Position numbers and translations under genes: made by a program. A stretch of 64,000 nucleotides of DNA from Bradyrhizobium betae (lineage in GTDB: Bacteria > Pseudomonadota > Alphaproteobacteria > Rhizobiales > Xanthobacteraceae): contig NZ_MZXW01000050.1 of NCBI RefSeq assembly GCF_004123905.1, forward strand, positions 372,001 through 436,000. Direction: 5' to 3'. Below are positions 1-8,452 of the stretch, one piece after another. Under the pieces are notes generated by a model that saw nothing but the letters and a program-made list of their open reading frames with translations, did no database searches and was not told the DNA's origin. Each line of letters starts with the position of its first letter. Position 1 is the stretch's first letter.

Positions 1-2
1 AG

Positions 3-164
3 CCGACGTTCCGGCCGCGCTGGTATCCGGGATTCCCGGAGCGGCTGATGTTTGCAACGCTGACCTGTGCGCCCTGGAGCTGGGTGCTGGTGGCGCCGTG
101 CGAGCAGGCGCCGCTCGGTTTCATCAACGTGCAGACGGGCGAAGCGCACCCGGTGGTCTGGTAG
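3..164 (+). CDS. C-terminal end of an unidentified protein (partial)
   Basis: An open frame enters from the left edge and stops at TAG 162-164, 12 bases before the ATG of the purine permease. The visible 53 residues are rich in Trp, Pro and Cys and end in HPVVW. I do not recognise the family. The short gap, which also carries the permease ribosome binding site, suggests co-transcription with the permease. The start and most of the gene lie outside the window, so coding status is a moderate inference from the uninterrupted frame and spacing. Confidence 0.4.
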   Translation, partial: PTFRPRWYPGFPERLMFATLTCAPWSWVLVAPCEQAPLGFINVQTGEAHPVVW

Positions 165-176
165 GGGAGGACTGGG

Positions 177-1568
177 ATGGACGAGATGACGAAGCCGCAA
201 GAGGCTTCCGCAGAGGCGGCGCCGCCCGCTGCCTCGGGACTGCTTGATCGCACCTTTGGCCTCACCGAGCGTGGCACGAGCGTTGGCCGCGAGGTGATGG
301 CCGGAGCGACCACGTTCGCGGCGATGGCCTATATTATCGCCGTGAACCCGGCCATCATGTCCAACGCCGGAATGGACCGTGCCGATCTCGTCAGTGCCAC
401 GGCACTCGCCGCGATCGTCGGCTCGGTGATGATGGGGCTGTGGGCCAATCTGCCGCTCGCCGTTGCGCCGGCGATGGGATCGAACGTCATCTTCACCTAT
501 GTCATCGTCAAGCAGATGGGCATGCCCTGGCAGGGCGCGCTCGCGATGGTCGCCTTCACCGGCGTGCTGTTCCTGATCCTCAGCCTGTCGAAGCTGCGCG
601 AGAAAGTCGCGAAGGATGTGCCGGAAGCGCTGAAGATCGGCATCCAGGCCGCAGTTGGGACCCTCATCGTCTTCATCGCGTTACGAGGCGCCGGATTCGT
701 GGTCCAGAACCCGTCGACCTATATCGCCATGGGATCCCTGCGTAGCCCGCCGGTGCTGCTGACGCTGTTCGGCCTCCTGCTCACGCCGGTGCTGGTCGCG
801 CGCCGGGTGCCGGCGGCGCTGATCCTGTCGATCGCGTTGCTCACCGTGATCGGCTTCTTCGTTCCCGGCGTCAACGGCAAGATGGTGACGTCGGTGCCAT
901 CAGCGATCATGGCGTGGCCGCGCTGGCCGACCAGCACCTTCATGGCGCTCGACATCGGCTATCTCTTCAGCCATTTCGTCGTGGCGTTGCCGCTGCTGTT
1001 CTATTTCCTGTGTGCTGAATTCTTTTCGACGCTGGGCACGCTGATCGGCGTGACGGGCGCCGCCAATTTGCGCAAGCCCGACGGCTCGATCCCGAATGCC
1101 ACCGCTGCATTTGCGACTGATGCGACGGCATCCATCGTCGGCCCGCTGCTCGGCACGTCGGTGGTGACGGCCTATATCGAGTCGATCACAGGTGTGCAGG
1201 CTGGAGGCCGGACCGGCCTGACCTCGCTGACGGTTGCTGGATTCTTCTGCCTCGCTTTGTTCTTCTGGCCGATCTTCGTCATCATCCCGCCGCAAGCGAC
1301 CGTGCCCGCGCTGGTGCTCGTCGGCGTGCTGATGATGCAGGGCCTCGCCCGCATCGACATGACCGATCTCGGCAATGCGGTTCCGATCGTGCTGACATTA
1401 TTGGTCACCGTGCTGACCAATAACCTCATCAACGGAATGGCCCTGGGAACACTGAGCTATATTGCCCTGGAGATGGCGGTCGGCCGGCGGACGCAGATTC
1501 CCGCGATGGTGTGGGGCTTAGGCGTCGTGTTCATCGCTTACGCGATCGTGATCGCGCAGATCTTTTGA
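177..1568 (+). CDS. NCS2-family (AzgA-type) purine permease
   Basis: A 463-residue inner-membrane transporter of the AzgA branch of the nucleobase:cation symporter-2 superfamily, whose known members import hypoxanthine, guanine or adenine with protons. Family signatures are visible: TFAAMAYIIAVNP near residue 46, the substrate-region motif NLPLAVAPAMGSN near residue 92, and ESITGVQAGGRTGLTSL near residue 333. Long hydrophobic segments fit the usual 12-14 helices, and the length is normal. ATG 177 follows GGGAGGA with good spacing. Exact substrate cannot be read from sequence. Confidence 0.92.
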   Translation: MDEMTKPQEASAEAAPPAASGLLDRTFGLTERGTSVGREVMAGATTFAAMAYIIAVNPAIMSNAGMDRADLVSATALAAIVGSVMMGLWANLPLAVAPAMGSNVIFTYVIVKQMGMPWQGALAMVAFTGVLFLILSLSKLREKVAKDVPEALKIGIQAAVGTLIVFIALRGAGFVVQNPSTYIAMGSLRSPPVLLTLFGLLLTPVLVARRVPAALILSIALLTVIGFFVPGVNGKMVTSVPSAIMAWPRWPTSTFMALDIGYLFSHFVVALPLLFYFLCAEFFSTLGTLIGVTGAANLRKPDGSIPNATAAFATDATASIVGPLLGTSVVTAYIESITGVQAGGRTGLTSLTVAGFFCLALFFWPIFVIIPPQATVPALVLVGVLMMQGLARIDMTDLGNAVPIVLTLLVTVLTNNLINGMALGTLSYIALEMAVGRRTQIPAMVWGLGVVFIAYAIVIAQIF

Positions 1569-1576
1569 CGCGTGCG

Positions 1577-1798
1577 TCAGGCTGCGAGGTCCAGCAATCG
1601 GCACGATCCGCGCACCAGCGCCTTGCGCCCGGCCGGTGTCATCGCTGGCGCGCCGTCATCGACCACGACAAGGCCGAGCGCGACCAGGCTTTCGACGACA
1701 TAAGCCTTCGAGGGGCGACCGTTCGACACCGGCTTGCGAAGCGCCTTCAGCGCTTCCCACTGGTCGGGTGAAAGATCGAAGTCGAAATCGTTGCTCAT
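1577..1798 (-). CDS. Small hypothetical protein, winged-helix-like
   Basis: A 73-residue acidic protein starting MSNDFDFDLSPDQWEAL. The middle (NGRPSKAYVVESLVALGLVV) and end (MTPAGRKALVRG) read like the recognition and wing part of a short winged-helix domain, of the kind found in many small alphaproteobacterial hypotheticals. It converges on the purine permease with 8 bases between stops. No function can be assigned; DNA binding is only suggested by the pattern. Confidence 0.65.
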   Translation of the reverse strand: MSNDFDFDLSPDQWEALKALRKPVSNGRPSKAYVVESLVALGLVVVDDGAPAMTPAGRKALVRGSCRLLDLAA

Positions 1799-2188
1799 GT
1801 TGCCTCAAGCGATAGTACCGTTCGTGCGCCCCTGTTAGCGGCGCTGCATGAAGACCATGCGACGACAATGAGTCCGGAATTCGGTGAGGTGTTTAGAACG
1901 TCTCTTCACCAATTGCCGCACGTCGTTGCGCCACAAGCGTTAAGATCGTTTGCGCACGAATATCGTCCCGATCTCCGATCACTAATTGATGATTTGCGCT
2001 TGATCGTGTGCAGCTACCGCAGTGCACGGGAAGCATCGCTGTCCCATCCTGCGTCGCGATATGCACAGAAATCGTGAGACGAGGGGGTCGGGACTCTGTT
2101 ACGCTGATTCGCAGGGGAATGGCTTCACGCGGCAGGAGTGGAGTGCATGGAGCTTGCGTGAAGCTGGCGCCTGACGACGTATCGAGAC
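1799..2188. other. Intergenic stretch without a supported gene
   Basis: About 390 bases between the small winged-helix-like gene and the end of the CoxE gene. Short open frames exist on both strands but have no convincing ribosome binding sites or family features. I see no strong terminator or repeat. The left end must carry the promoter of the leftward gene starting at 1798. Confidence 0.5.
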
Positions 2189-3571
2189 CTATTGATAAGT
2201 CGCCACGATGTCGGACACGGCGCGCTCGAGCTGCTGCGCGGTGGCACATTGGCGCACGACGCTGCAAAAAGTCGCATAGCGCGGCATCTCGGAATCGCCA
2301 AAGCCCCAGGCAAGCCGTCCCTCGGGATTGAGCCAGACCAGCCGCTTCGATCGCTCGGAGATGCGGCGCAGGATGTCGGCACGCGGATCGAGATTGTTGC
2401 TGCGGGCATCGCCGAGCACGATCACCGTGGTCTGCGGTGTCAGCGTGCTCATGAAGTCCTTCTCGAAATCGACCAGAGACGAGCCGTAGTCGGACGAGCC
2501 AAAGCCGACCTTGGACATGATCTCGGCCATTGCCTCTTCGGGCGACTTCTTCTCCAGGATCTCGCTGACCTCGATCGTATGTGAAGAGAATGCGAAGGAG
2601 CGGACGTCGTCGACCACCTCGTGCAGCGAGTGGATCAGGAGCAGGAAGAAGTCCGAGACCTGCGCGACGGAGCCGGAGACGTCGCAGAGCGCGACGATTT
2701 TCGGGCGGTCGCGGTGCTTGCGCTTCCAGGCGGTCAGGAAGGGGATGCCGCCCCAGGCGGCGTTACGGCGCAGCGTGCGGCGGACGTCGAGATGGCCGCG
2801 GCGCTGGCGCTTGCGTGGCTTCGAATAGCGCTCGCGCAGACGCTGTGCGATCCGGCGGATCAGGGCGCGCATCTCGGCAACCTGACGCCGCTCGATGCGG
2901 GCAAGCGGCGCGTTGCGCAGGATCTCGTTGCGGAGGTTTTCGGCCTCCTCGCGGGCATAGAGCGCAAGCCCTTGCGAGACCGTGTCGCGCACCGCCTCGC
3001 GCAACGCGTCGAGTGCGGCGCGGAGGCGCTCGGCGAGTGCGGGATTGGTTGCGGTCAGCTCGTCGAGCTCGTCGCGCAGGCGCTGCAGGCCCATCGCATC
3101 GAGGATACGGCTGGAGAAGATGCCGCGCTGGGTGGAATAGCGGATGTCGGAGAGCGAGGCTGCACCGGAGGCGCTGGCGATGGCGGCTGAGATCGCGTTA
3201 CGATCCTGCGACAGCAGCATCTGCGCCAGCGGGCCCAATCCTTCGGGTGGTTGACCTTCGCCCGCTTCGCTCGCCGAGCCGGATTGGTCAGAGTGATCCG
3301 CGTCCTGCGAAGCGTCGCTATTGATTTCAGGTTGATCCTGCCGCGGTTCTGGCTGGCCGAAGAACAGATCAAAGCAGTCGCCGAGCGCGAGCTTCTCGTC
3401 CTGGGACTTGGCGAGCGTCAGCAGAAGCGCATCGCGCAGAACGGTTCGGTCAGAAAATCCGACCTGCGACACCGCGCGCATCGCATCGATGCTTTCGGCG
3501 GGCGAAACATGGACGCCGGCCCCGCGCGCCGCCCGAAAGAAACGATGGAGGTTCTCGCGCATCGGGGTCAA
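2189..3571 (-). CDS. coxE: VWA-domain CoxE-like protein
   Basis: A 460-residue protein with an N-terminal helical region, an acidic linker (about 85-125), and a C-terminal von Willebrand A domain. The MIDAS motif DVSGS is near residue 295, with later metal-site elements SDYGSS and LGDARSN. In Oligotropha, CoxE works with the MoxR-type ATPase CoxD in post-translational maturation of the Mo/Cu site of CO dehydrogenase; wider family members mature other molybdenum hydroxylases. The ATG overlaps the stop of the upstream ATPase gene (ATGA), so the pair is translationally coupled. No CO dehydrogenase or xanthine dehydrogenase gene lies in the window, so the client enzyme is unknown. Confidence 0.9.
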   Translation of the reverse strand: MTPMRENLHRFFRAARGAGVHVSPAESIDAMRAVSQVGFSDRTVLRDALLLTLAKSQDEKLALGDCFDLFFGQPEPRQDQPEINSDASQDADHSDQSGSASEAGEGQPPEGLGPLAQMLLSQDRNAISAAIASASGAASLSDIRYSTQRGIFSSRILDAMGLQRLRDELDELTATNPALAERLRAALDALREAVRDTVSQGLALYAREEAENLRNEILRNAPLARIERRQVAEMRALIRRIAQRLRERYSKPRKRQRRGHLDVRRTLRRNAAWGGIPFLTAWKRKHRDRPKIVALCDVSGSVAQVSDFFLLLIHSLHEVVDDVRSFAFSSHTIEVSEILEKKSPEEAMAEIMSKVGFGSSDYGSSLVDFEKDFMSTLTPQTTVIVLGDARSNNLDPRADILRRISERSKRLVWLNPEGRLAWGFGDSEMPRYATFCSVVRQCATAQQLERAVSDIVATYQ

Positions 3572-4515
3572 CCGAAGACGTTGGACCGCGCCGCCTTGGC
3601 AATGAAGGTCGTGACCTGCGGCGTTGCGGCCTCGATGTCGGCTTCATACTTCAGGAGCACATTGAGCGTGTCCTTGACGATCTCGGTATCGAGCTCGGAA
3701 GCCTGGAGCAGTACCAGCACGCGCGCCCAGTCGATAGTCTCACTCACCGAGGGCAGCTTCTTCAGATCCAGCGAGCGGATTTCGTGGATGAAGCCAACCA
3801 TCTGCCGGCGCAGCGTCTGCGATATGTTGGGCACGCGGCTCTCGACGATCCGCTCCTCGAGCCGCTGCTCGGGGAAGCCGATATGCAGATGCAGGCAGCG
3901 CCGCTTCAGCGCGTCGCCGAGGTCGCGCTCGCTGTTGGATGTCAGAATCACCGTCGGTGGTGTGATCGCCGAGACGGTGCCGAGCTCGGGGATCGTGACC
4001 TGGAAGTCGGAGAGGATTTCCAGCAGGAGCGATTCGAATTCGGCATCCGACTTGTCGATCTCGTCGATCAGCAGCACGCAGCCGCCCGGCTGCTCGAGCG
4101 CCTGCAGCAGGGGGCGCGGCTCGACGAACTCCTTGGAGAAGAAAACGTCGCCGAAATCATGCAGCTGGTCGAGCGCGGCATGCAGCGTCTGCGCGCCGCC
4201 GAGGACTTCGCCGAGCTTGTCCTTCAGGATCTGCGTGTAGAGAAGCTGCTTGGCGTATTTCCACTCGTAGAGCGCCTTGGCCTCGTCGAGGCCTTCATAG
4301 CATTGCAGGCGGATCATCTTCTTGCCGCGCCAAGCGGCAATCGCCTTGGCAAGCTCGGTTTTGCCGACGCCCGCGGGGCCCTCGACAAGGATCGGCTTCT
4401 CGATCTGTTGCGACAAATAGACGGCCGTCGCGATCTGCCGGCTCGCGATATAGCCCTGCGCGGCGAGGCCGCTCTCCACTGCCTCGATCGCTGTCGAGGG
4501 CTTCTGTTCAGCCAC
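3568..4515 (-). CDS. coxD: MoxR-family AAA+ ATPase, CoxD-like
   Basis: An AAA+ ATPase with Walker A GPAGVGKTELAKA, Walker B LLIDEIDK, sensor-1 TSNSERDLGDALKRR, and the arginine-rich region expected for MoxR/CoxD chaperones that act with a VWA partner. I place the start at GTG 4513-4515 (VAEQKPSTA, 315 residues) because GGGAGCG precedes it; an in-frame ATG at 4596 would add 27 residues of low-complexity N-terminus. The gene runs directly into coxE with a 4-base overlap. Role: ATP-driven remodelling or metal-centre maturation of an unidentified molybdoenzyme, inferred from the family. Confidence 0.9.
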   Translation of the reverse strand: MAEQKPSTAIEAVESGLAAQGYIASRQIATAVYLSQQIEKPILVEGPAGVGKTELAKAIAAWRGKKMIRLQCYEGLDEAKALYEWKYAKQLLYTQILKDKLGEVLGGAQTLHAALDQLHDFGDVFFSKEFVEPRPLLQALEQPGGCVLLIDEIDKSDAEFESLLLEILSDFQVTIPELGTVSAITPPTVILTSNSERDLGDALKRRCLHLHIGFPEQRLEERIVESRVPNISQTLRRQMVGFIHEIRSLDLKKLPSVSETIDWARVLVLLQASELDTEIVKDTLNVLLKYEADIEAATPQVTTFIAKAARSNVFG

Positions 4516-4662
4516 GAATTGGCGCTCCCAAAGGTCTTGCTTGAGGCCTGTTCTGCCTGCGTTCCCGGCAAAGAACAAGCCTCGTTTGGGAGACATCTGA
4601 CCCGCGCGACCGGCGTTTTTTCCGCTTAACGCAAATAGTTGAGCGGTTCGACTATCATGCGG

Positions 4663-4863
4663 TCAGTGCCGCAGCAGTTCGGGTTTCCGGATCGTCTGCC
4701 GGACCTCGGCGCCGCAATCGGCGCACTCATAGACGAAGTCGATCTTGGCAAGGCTCCAATGCGGCTCGACCTCGCGCACATACATTGGCAGGAACCCCAT
4801 GCATGTCGGGCAAATCACAGGCGCGATTTCGATATCCTGATGATGCTGTACATAAGCTGGCAT
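4663..4863 (-). CDS. Small zinc-ribbon protein
   Basis: A 66-residue protein starting MPAYVQHHQDIEIAPVICPTC. Two CxxC knuckles (CPTC and CADC, about 25 residues apart) predict a zinc ribbon. The start at ATG 4863 is set by an AAGGAGA ribosome binding site; a longer frame to 4920 exists but its extra residues look non-coding. It precedes coxD in the same direction with a 147-base gap, so a shared unit is possible but not evident. Function unknown. Confidence 0.78.
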   Translation of the reverse strand: MPAYVQHHQDIEIAPVICPTCMGFLPMYVREVEPHWSLAKIDFVYECADCGAEVRQTIRKPELLRH

Positions 4864-4980
4864 CTCGGTTCTCCTTCGCAGGCGACCACCAAACCCCGCG
4901 CGAAGGCTACTGCCGGTCACCTCAAGGTTGTCATCAACTCTTTCGAACAGAGGTGGAACGGCGGGCGTTTGTCGTTCGCT

Positions 4981-5008
4981 GTGACATTCTTGTTACGTCT
5001 TCTATACT
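4981..5008 (+). promoter_or_regulatory. Probable sigma-70 type promoter of the quinone reductase gene
   Basis: GTGACA (4981-4986) and TATACT (5003-5008) are spaced by 16 bases, about 80 bases upstream of the quinone reductase ATG. The spacing and near-consensus -10 support it; nothing in the sequence tells how it is controlled. Confidence 0.4.
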
Positions 5009-5088
5009 GTAACGGGCGGACCAAATGCCTATTTCACCAGGCGATCCGGTTCTCGGACTTTCGCTGCAACGATAAGGGAGCAACGCCC

Positions 5089-6063
5089 ATGACGCATGCT
5101 ATTCGCTTTCACAAGACCGGGGGGCCGGAAGTTCTGGTGTGGGAGGAGGTTGGTGTCGGCAAGCCCGGACCGGGCGAAGCGCGCATCCGCCATACCGCTG
5201 TCGGTCTCAACTTCGTCGACATCTACAATCGCTCCGGTGTGTATCCCGCGCAATTGCCGAGCGGTCTTGGCAGCGAAGCGGCCGGCGTCGTTGAGGAGGT
5301 CGGGTCCGGTGTCACGGATCTGAAGCCTGGTGATCGTGTCGCCTATGGCGCTTCGCCGCTCGGCGCTTATTCCGAGGCGCGGTTGATCCCGGCCGATCGG
5401 CTGTTGAAGCTGCCTGATGGTGTCGATGACAAGACGGCGGCGGCGATGATGTTGAAGGGCCTCACGACGCAATATCTGATCCGGCAGACCTATCGGGTGA
5501 AGGCTGGCGACACCATCCTGCTCCATGCCGCGGCCGGTGGTGTTGGTCTGATCCTGAGCCAGTGGGCAAAACATCTCGGCGCGACCGTGATCGGCACCGT
5601 CAGCAGCGACGAGAAGGCGAAACTCGCCAAGGCGCATGGCTGCGACCATGTCATCATCTACAGCCGCGAGGATTTTGTGAAGCGCGTGGACGAGATCACG
5701 GGCGGCAAGAAAGTGCCGGTGGTTTACGACTCCGTCGGCAAGGACACGTTCCTGAAGTCGCTGGACTGCCTCGCGCCGCTCGGCGTCGCTGCGCTGTTTG
5801 GTGCGTCCTCCGGCGCTGTCGAGCCGCTCAATCTCGGCCTGCTCGCGCAGAAGGGCTCGCTCTACGTCACCCGGCCGACGCTGTTCACCTACGCCGCCAA
5901 GCGCGAGAGCCTGGTCGCAATGGCGAACGAGCTGTTCGATGTCGTGAAGTCCGGCGCGGTCAAGATCGAGGTGCACCAGACCTATCCGCTGAAGGACGCC
6001 GCCAAGGCTCATGCCGATCTCGCCGCGCGCAAGACCACGGGATCGACCGTTCTCACGGTATAA
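5089..6063 (+). CDS. qor: NADPH:quinone reductase, zeta-crystallin type
   Basis: A 324-residue zinc-independent medium-chain dehydrogenase/reductase. It has the GroES-like N-terminal half (VGLNFVDIYNRSGVYP near residues 42-57), the quinone reductase signature around residues 130-150, and the Rossmann dinucleotide motif AAAGGVGL. Structural-zinc cysteines are absent, as expected for the class. The start ATG 5089 follows AAGGGAG; the open frame extends far upstream but that part is not protein-like. Likely one- or two-electron reduction of quinones with NADPH in the cytoplasm. Confidence 0.93.
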   Translation: MTHAIRFHKTGGPEVLVWEEVGVGKPGPGEARIRHTAVGLNFVDIYNRSGVYPAQLPSGLGSEAAGVVEEVGSGVTDLKPGDRVAYGASPLGAYSEARLIPADRLLKLPDGVDDKTAAAMMLKGLTTQYLIRQTYRVKAGDTILLHAAAGGVGLILSQWAKHLGATVIGTVSSDEKAKLAKAHGCDHVIIYSREDFVKRVDEITGGKKVPVVYDSVGKDTFLKSLDCLAPLGVAALFGASSGAVEPLNLGLLAQKGSLYVTRPTLFTYAAKRESLVAMANELFDVVKSGAVKIEVHQTYPLKDAAKAHADLAARKTTGSTVLTV

Positions 6064-6102
6064 TCTCCGGACGGGCGGTGACGCAGGCTGCTTCAGTCTG
6101 CG

Positions 6103-6378
6103 TCACGTCCGCTCGTGCTTGCGCAAGTCGCGGGCGTGATCAATGCGGATCGCCTGGAGGTCGACATCTTCAGGCGGAATTTGGGGCAGGGCGGCCTCGG
6201 TCAGTATGGCCTCGGTCACGTCTTCGACCGAGCCCTCCGCGATCTCGTGGATGAACGAGATGTTCTGATATTCACCCGAAGCGACGCGGGAGATGACCTC
6301 GCGCCTTGTGATCTCGGGGTCGACGATCGCCTCGCGGCCGTGCCGCCCGTAGTCGATCATCACGACGAAATACTGCAT
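6103..6378 (-). CDS. Small hypothetical protein under the S24-regulator operators
   Basis: A 91-residue acidic protein beginning MQYFVVMIDYGRHGREA. I do not recognise a named domain. The start at 6378 is supported by a GCAGGA ribosome binding site. Its promoter region (6418-6470) carries two TTCCG-N5-CGGAA boxes of the same kind as those around the neighbouring regulator gene, one inside the -35/-10 spacer, so this gene is a likely target of that regulator. Confidence 0.7.
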   Translation of the reverse strand: MQYFVVMIDYGRHGREAIVDPEITRREVISRVASGEYQNISFIHEIAEGSVEDVTEAILTEAALPQIPPEDVDLQAIRIDHARDLRKHERT

Positions 6379-6417
6379 GAAGCGATCCTGCCGCGCCCTA
6401 TGGTCGGGGCACGGCAG

Positions 6418-6469
6418 AGTATTTCCGAAAAACGGAATTAAGTCAAGCAGTAATTTCCGAAAATCAGAA
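6418..6469 (-). promoter_or_regulatory. Promoter with two operator-like inverted repeats
   Basis: On the minus strand a -35 TTGACT (6446-6441) and -10 AATACT (6423-6418) are 17 bases apart. The spacer holds an exact inverted repeat TTCCG-AAAAA-CGGAA (6423-6437 on the plus strand). A second copy with one mismatch, TTCCG-AAAAT-CAGAA, lies at 6455-6469, 32 bases away (about three helical turns). The same box and promoter layout recurs at 7119-7147 and 7170-7198, which argues for a common repressor. Confidence 0.65.
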
Positions 6470-6476
6470 TCTCGTC

Positions 6477-7085
6477 CTATTTGCCCTTCTTGCGGGGGCG
6501 CGCAGACTTGGCGCGTAGCCGTTCGAGCTGCCCCTTGGGCATGGAGAGGCAGATCTCGCCGACCCATTCGAGTTTCACGCCGACGATTAGCTTGGCATTG
6601 AAGCTGGATAGATTGACGACGGAGGGCGATTTGCCCCGCTCGATGGTCTTCAAATAGCGCTCGCCGGTCTTGAGCCGGACCACGGCTTCCTCGCCATAGA
6701 AGCTCGACAGCGGATGGCGCTGGTCCTTGTAGACCACGATCACGTCGCCGCTTTCGTATTTGGGCAGCATCGAATCGCCGACGATCTCGAAGGCGACGGT
6801 CTCTTCCATGATCGGGAAGGGCAGCGTGATATCGCCGAGGCCTTCCGGCGGAACCTGTTCATAATCCGGCTCGATCACCGCGCCGGCGCTGACGCGGCCC
6901 ATGATCGGCGCGAGATTGAGCTCGAGATACTCCATGATCGGAATGATCTCCGATGCCTTCACCAGCCGCTCGCCGCCGAGGATCTCCGAGACCGCGCCGG
7001 GCCGCACACCCATGGCAGCCGCGAGGCCGCCCTTGCTCTTGCCCGTTTTCTCCAGGCCCCGCTCGATCATTGCCGCGTCCAACAT
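6477..7085 (-). CDS. S24/LexA-like autocleaving transcriptional repressor
   Basis: A 202-residue regulator with an N-terminal helix-turn-helix (KSKGGLAAAMGVRPGAVSEIL, split here as residues 17-36) and a C-terminal S24 peptidase domain of the LexA/phage CI type. The self-cleavage Ala-Gly is visible in GRVSAGAV (68-69), the catalytic Ser in VGDSMLP (105), and the general-base Lys probably at 146 in YLKTI. This predicts RecA-assisted self-cleavage and derepression after DNA damage. ATG 7085 has a GAGGGA ribosome binding site; the longer frame is non-coding. Operator-like boxes sit in its own promoter and in two neighbouring promoters. No phage structural gene is adjacent. Confidence 0.85.
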   Translation of the reverse strand: MLDAAMIERGLEKTGKSKGGLAAAMGVRPGAVSEILGGERLVKASEIIPIMEYLELNLAPIMGRVSAGAVIEPDYEQVPPEGLGDITLPFPIMEETVAFEIVGDSMLPKYESGDVIVVYKDQRHPLSSFYGEEAVVRLKTGERYLKTIERGKSPSVVNLSSFNAKLIVGVKLEWVGEICLSMPKGQLERLRAKSARPRKKGK

Positions 7086-7118
7086 GGTGATTCCCTCGAT
7101 TGTCCATCGTCTCGCCTC

Positions 7119-7162
7119 TTGTAATCCGAAATTCGGAATTGATGCAATTATGAATATCAGAA
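7119..7162 (-). promoter_or_regulatory. Autoregulatory promoter of the S24 repressor
   Basis: Reading leftwards, -35 TTGCAT (7147-7142) and -10 TTACAA (7124-7119) are 17 bases apart and enclose the inverted repeat ATCCG-AAATT-CGGAA (7124-7138). A half-conserved copy (right arm CAGAA) lies at 7148-7162. The operator inside the spacer is what one expects for repression of the regulator by itself. Confidence 0.6.
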
Positions 7163-7169
7163 TTATTGC

Positions 7170-7198
7170 TTGACTTGAGCTTCGGAATACCGGAATGT
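7170..7198 (+). promoter_or_regulatory. Promoter of the GcrA-like gene with operator in the spacer
   Basis: -35 TTGACT (7170-7175) is followed 17 bases later by GAATGT (7193-7198). The repeat TTCGG-AATAC-CGGAA (7181-7195) overlaps spacer and -10. The bases GCTTGACTT at the -35 are identical to those of the promoter at 6418-6469, so the two promoters look like copies of one regulated element. Confidence 0.6.
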
Positions 7199-7251
7199 GT
7201 GCCTCGCCCCCCGATCGTGCGACCGGAGGAGGCGCATCACAGGACAGCAGC

Positions 7252-7785
7252 ATGGAACCGGGCCATTGGCCGTCGGAGCACTCCGACGCGCTTCGCGACT
7301 ATTTTCTCAAGGGTGTGTCTTACGCGGAGATCGGGCGGGAGATTAACGCAAGGTTTGGAACGGCTTACACGCGCAACGCCGTGGTCGGCCGGGCCAAGCG
7401 ACTTGGGCTCATTCCGCCGGCACGGATGGCGAGCCCGTCGATCGTGCCGTCTTTGCCGGGTGACGTATGCCCGCCGTCACCGTGCCGATTGGCGTTACCG
7501 TACCTGAACGTACCGCCGCAGTCCGCGATGAAACCTGTCGCGGGGGTGAAACTGCGCTGCGTCGGCGTCCGGCCGCGCCTGATCCCGCTGGATCAACTCG
7601 ATCGCGAGGACTGCCGCTATCCCTATGGCGGCGACAAGGATGGGGAGGAGATCACCTTCTGCGGCCATCCGTGCCAGCCGGGCTCCAGCTATTGCACACC
7701 GCATGCCGGCCTGACGCGCCGGTCTGGGGCTGCGTCTGCCCGTGTCGCAGGTCCCGTCGTGCTGAGGCTCGTGTCCGCCGCCTGA
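7252..7785 (+). CDS. GcrA-family regulator paralogue
   Basis: A 177-residue protein with the two GcrA landmarks: an N-terminal DNA-binding helix set ending in RNAVVGRAKRLGL, and a C-terminal Cys/His region with DCRYPYGG, ITFCGHPC and SSYCTPHAGL. In Caulobacter, GcrA binds sigma-70 and acts at promoters with methylated GANTC sites to time the cell cycle. The length fits, but the middle is divergent, so this may be an accessory copy rather than the cell-cycle master regulator. Start ATG 7252 has AGGA seven bases upstream. Its promoter carries the S24-repressor box, which would make it damage-inducible. Confidence 0.82.
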   Translation: MEPGHWPSEHSDALRDYFLKGVSYAEIGREINARFGTAYTRNAVVGRAKRLGLIPPARMASPSIVPSLPGDVCPPSPCRLALPYLNVPPQSAMKPVAGVKLRCVGVRPRLIPLDQLDREDCRYPYGGDKDGEEITFCGHPCQPGSSYCTPHAGLTRRSGAASARVAGPVVLRLVSAA

Positions 7786-7831
7786 AAGTGCGGCCACCCG
7801 TTCAGTCGATAAATTTGCAAGGAGTATCCGC

Positions 7832-8407
7832 ATGGGACGTGTCCGGCGCAACAAATCCTACAAATTGACGAATATCTACGACCGCCGTTCGCGCGAGGCA
7901 CCGTTCAATGCCGAACTGGCGGAGGTCGTGGTCGACAATCCGCTGGCGCTCGATCCCGGCGAGAAGATCGTGGCGGTCCGGTCGGTCCGCGGCGATCCGC
8001 TCGGCCGGCTGCACGCGCATCACCAGATCGACGAGGCGCAATATCGCGGCGGGCGCGCCTTCCAGAACGATTGGGAGCGGGCGGAGCGAGGGCCTCAGGC
8101 GGTCGATACGACACGCGAATATGTCGATGGCACTGGCACGCGCGAGCCCGTTACCGAGAGCCAGCGACAGGCGGTGCTGCGGCTGAACCGCATCGAGCGG
8201 GAGCTCGGCACTGACGGTTCGGCGCTGGTGTACGACGTGCTGGTGCTGGGCCTGACGATGGATCAGATCGGGGAGCGTCGAGCCGCCCGTACGCAGCGCT
8301 GGAACGACTATTTCGCGCGGCGCTTTCGCGAATGCCTGGACCGGCTGGCGCTCATCTACGGCTTTGCGACGGAAACGGGGACGAGGCGTGCAAACCAGCG
8401 CGGATGA
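7832..8407 (+). CDS. Hypothetical protein resembling DUF6456-type proteins
   Basis: A 191-residue basic protein, start ATG 7832 behind AAGGAG, 46 bases after the GcrA-like gene and probably co-transcribed. The C-terminal half (AFQNDWERAER, PVTESQRQAVLRLNRIEREL, ending RFRECLDRLALIYGF) matches my memory of the DUF6456 pattern found in rhizobial and phage regulators with a helical, sigma-factor-like region. No enzyme motif is visible. It belongs to the S24-controlled module by position. Confidence 0.6.
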   Translation: MGRVRRNKSYKLTNIYDRRSREAPFNAELAEVVVDNPLALDPGEKIVAVRSVRGDPLGRLHAHHQIDEAQYRGGRAFQNDWERAERGPQAVDTTREYVDGTGTREPVTESQRQAVLRLNRIERELGTDGSALVYDVLVLGLTMDQIGERRAARTQRWNDYFARRFRECLDRLALIYGFATETGTRRANQRG

Positions 8408-8452
8408 TTGCGGCACGCCTGCGGTCTTGCCGCGGGCGTGCCGGCTCGCTGC

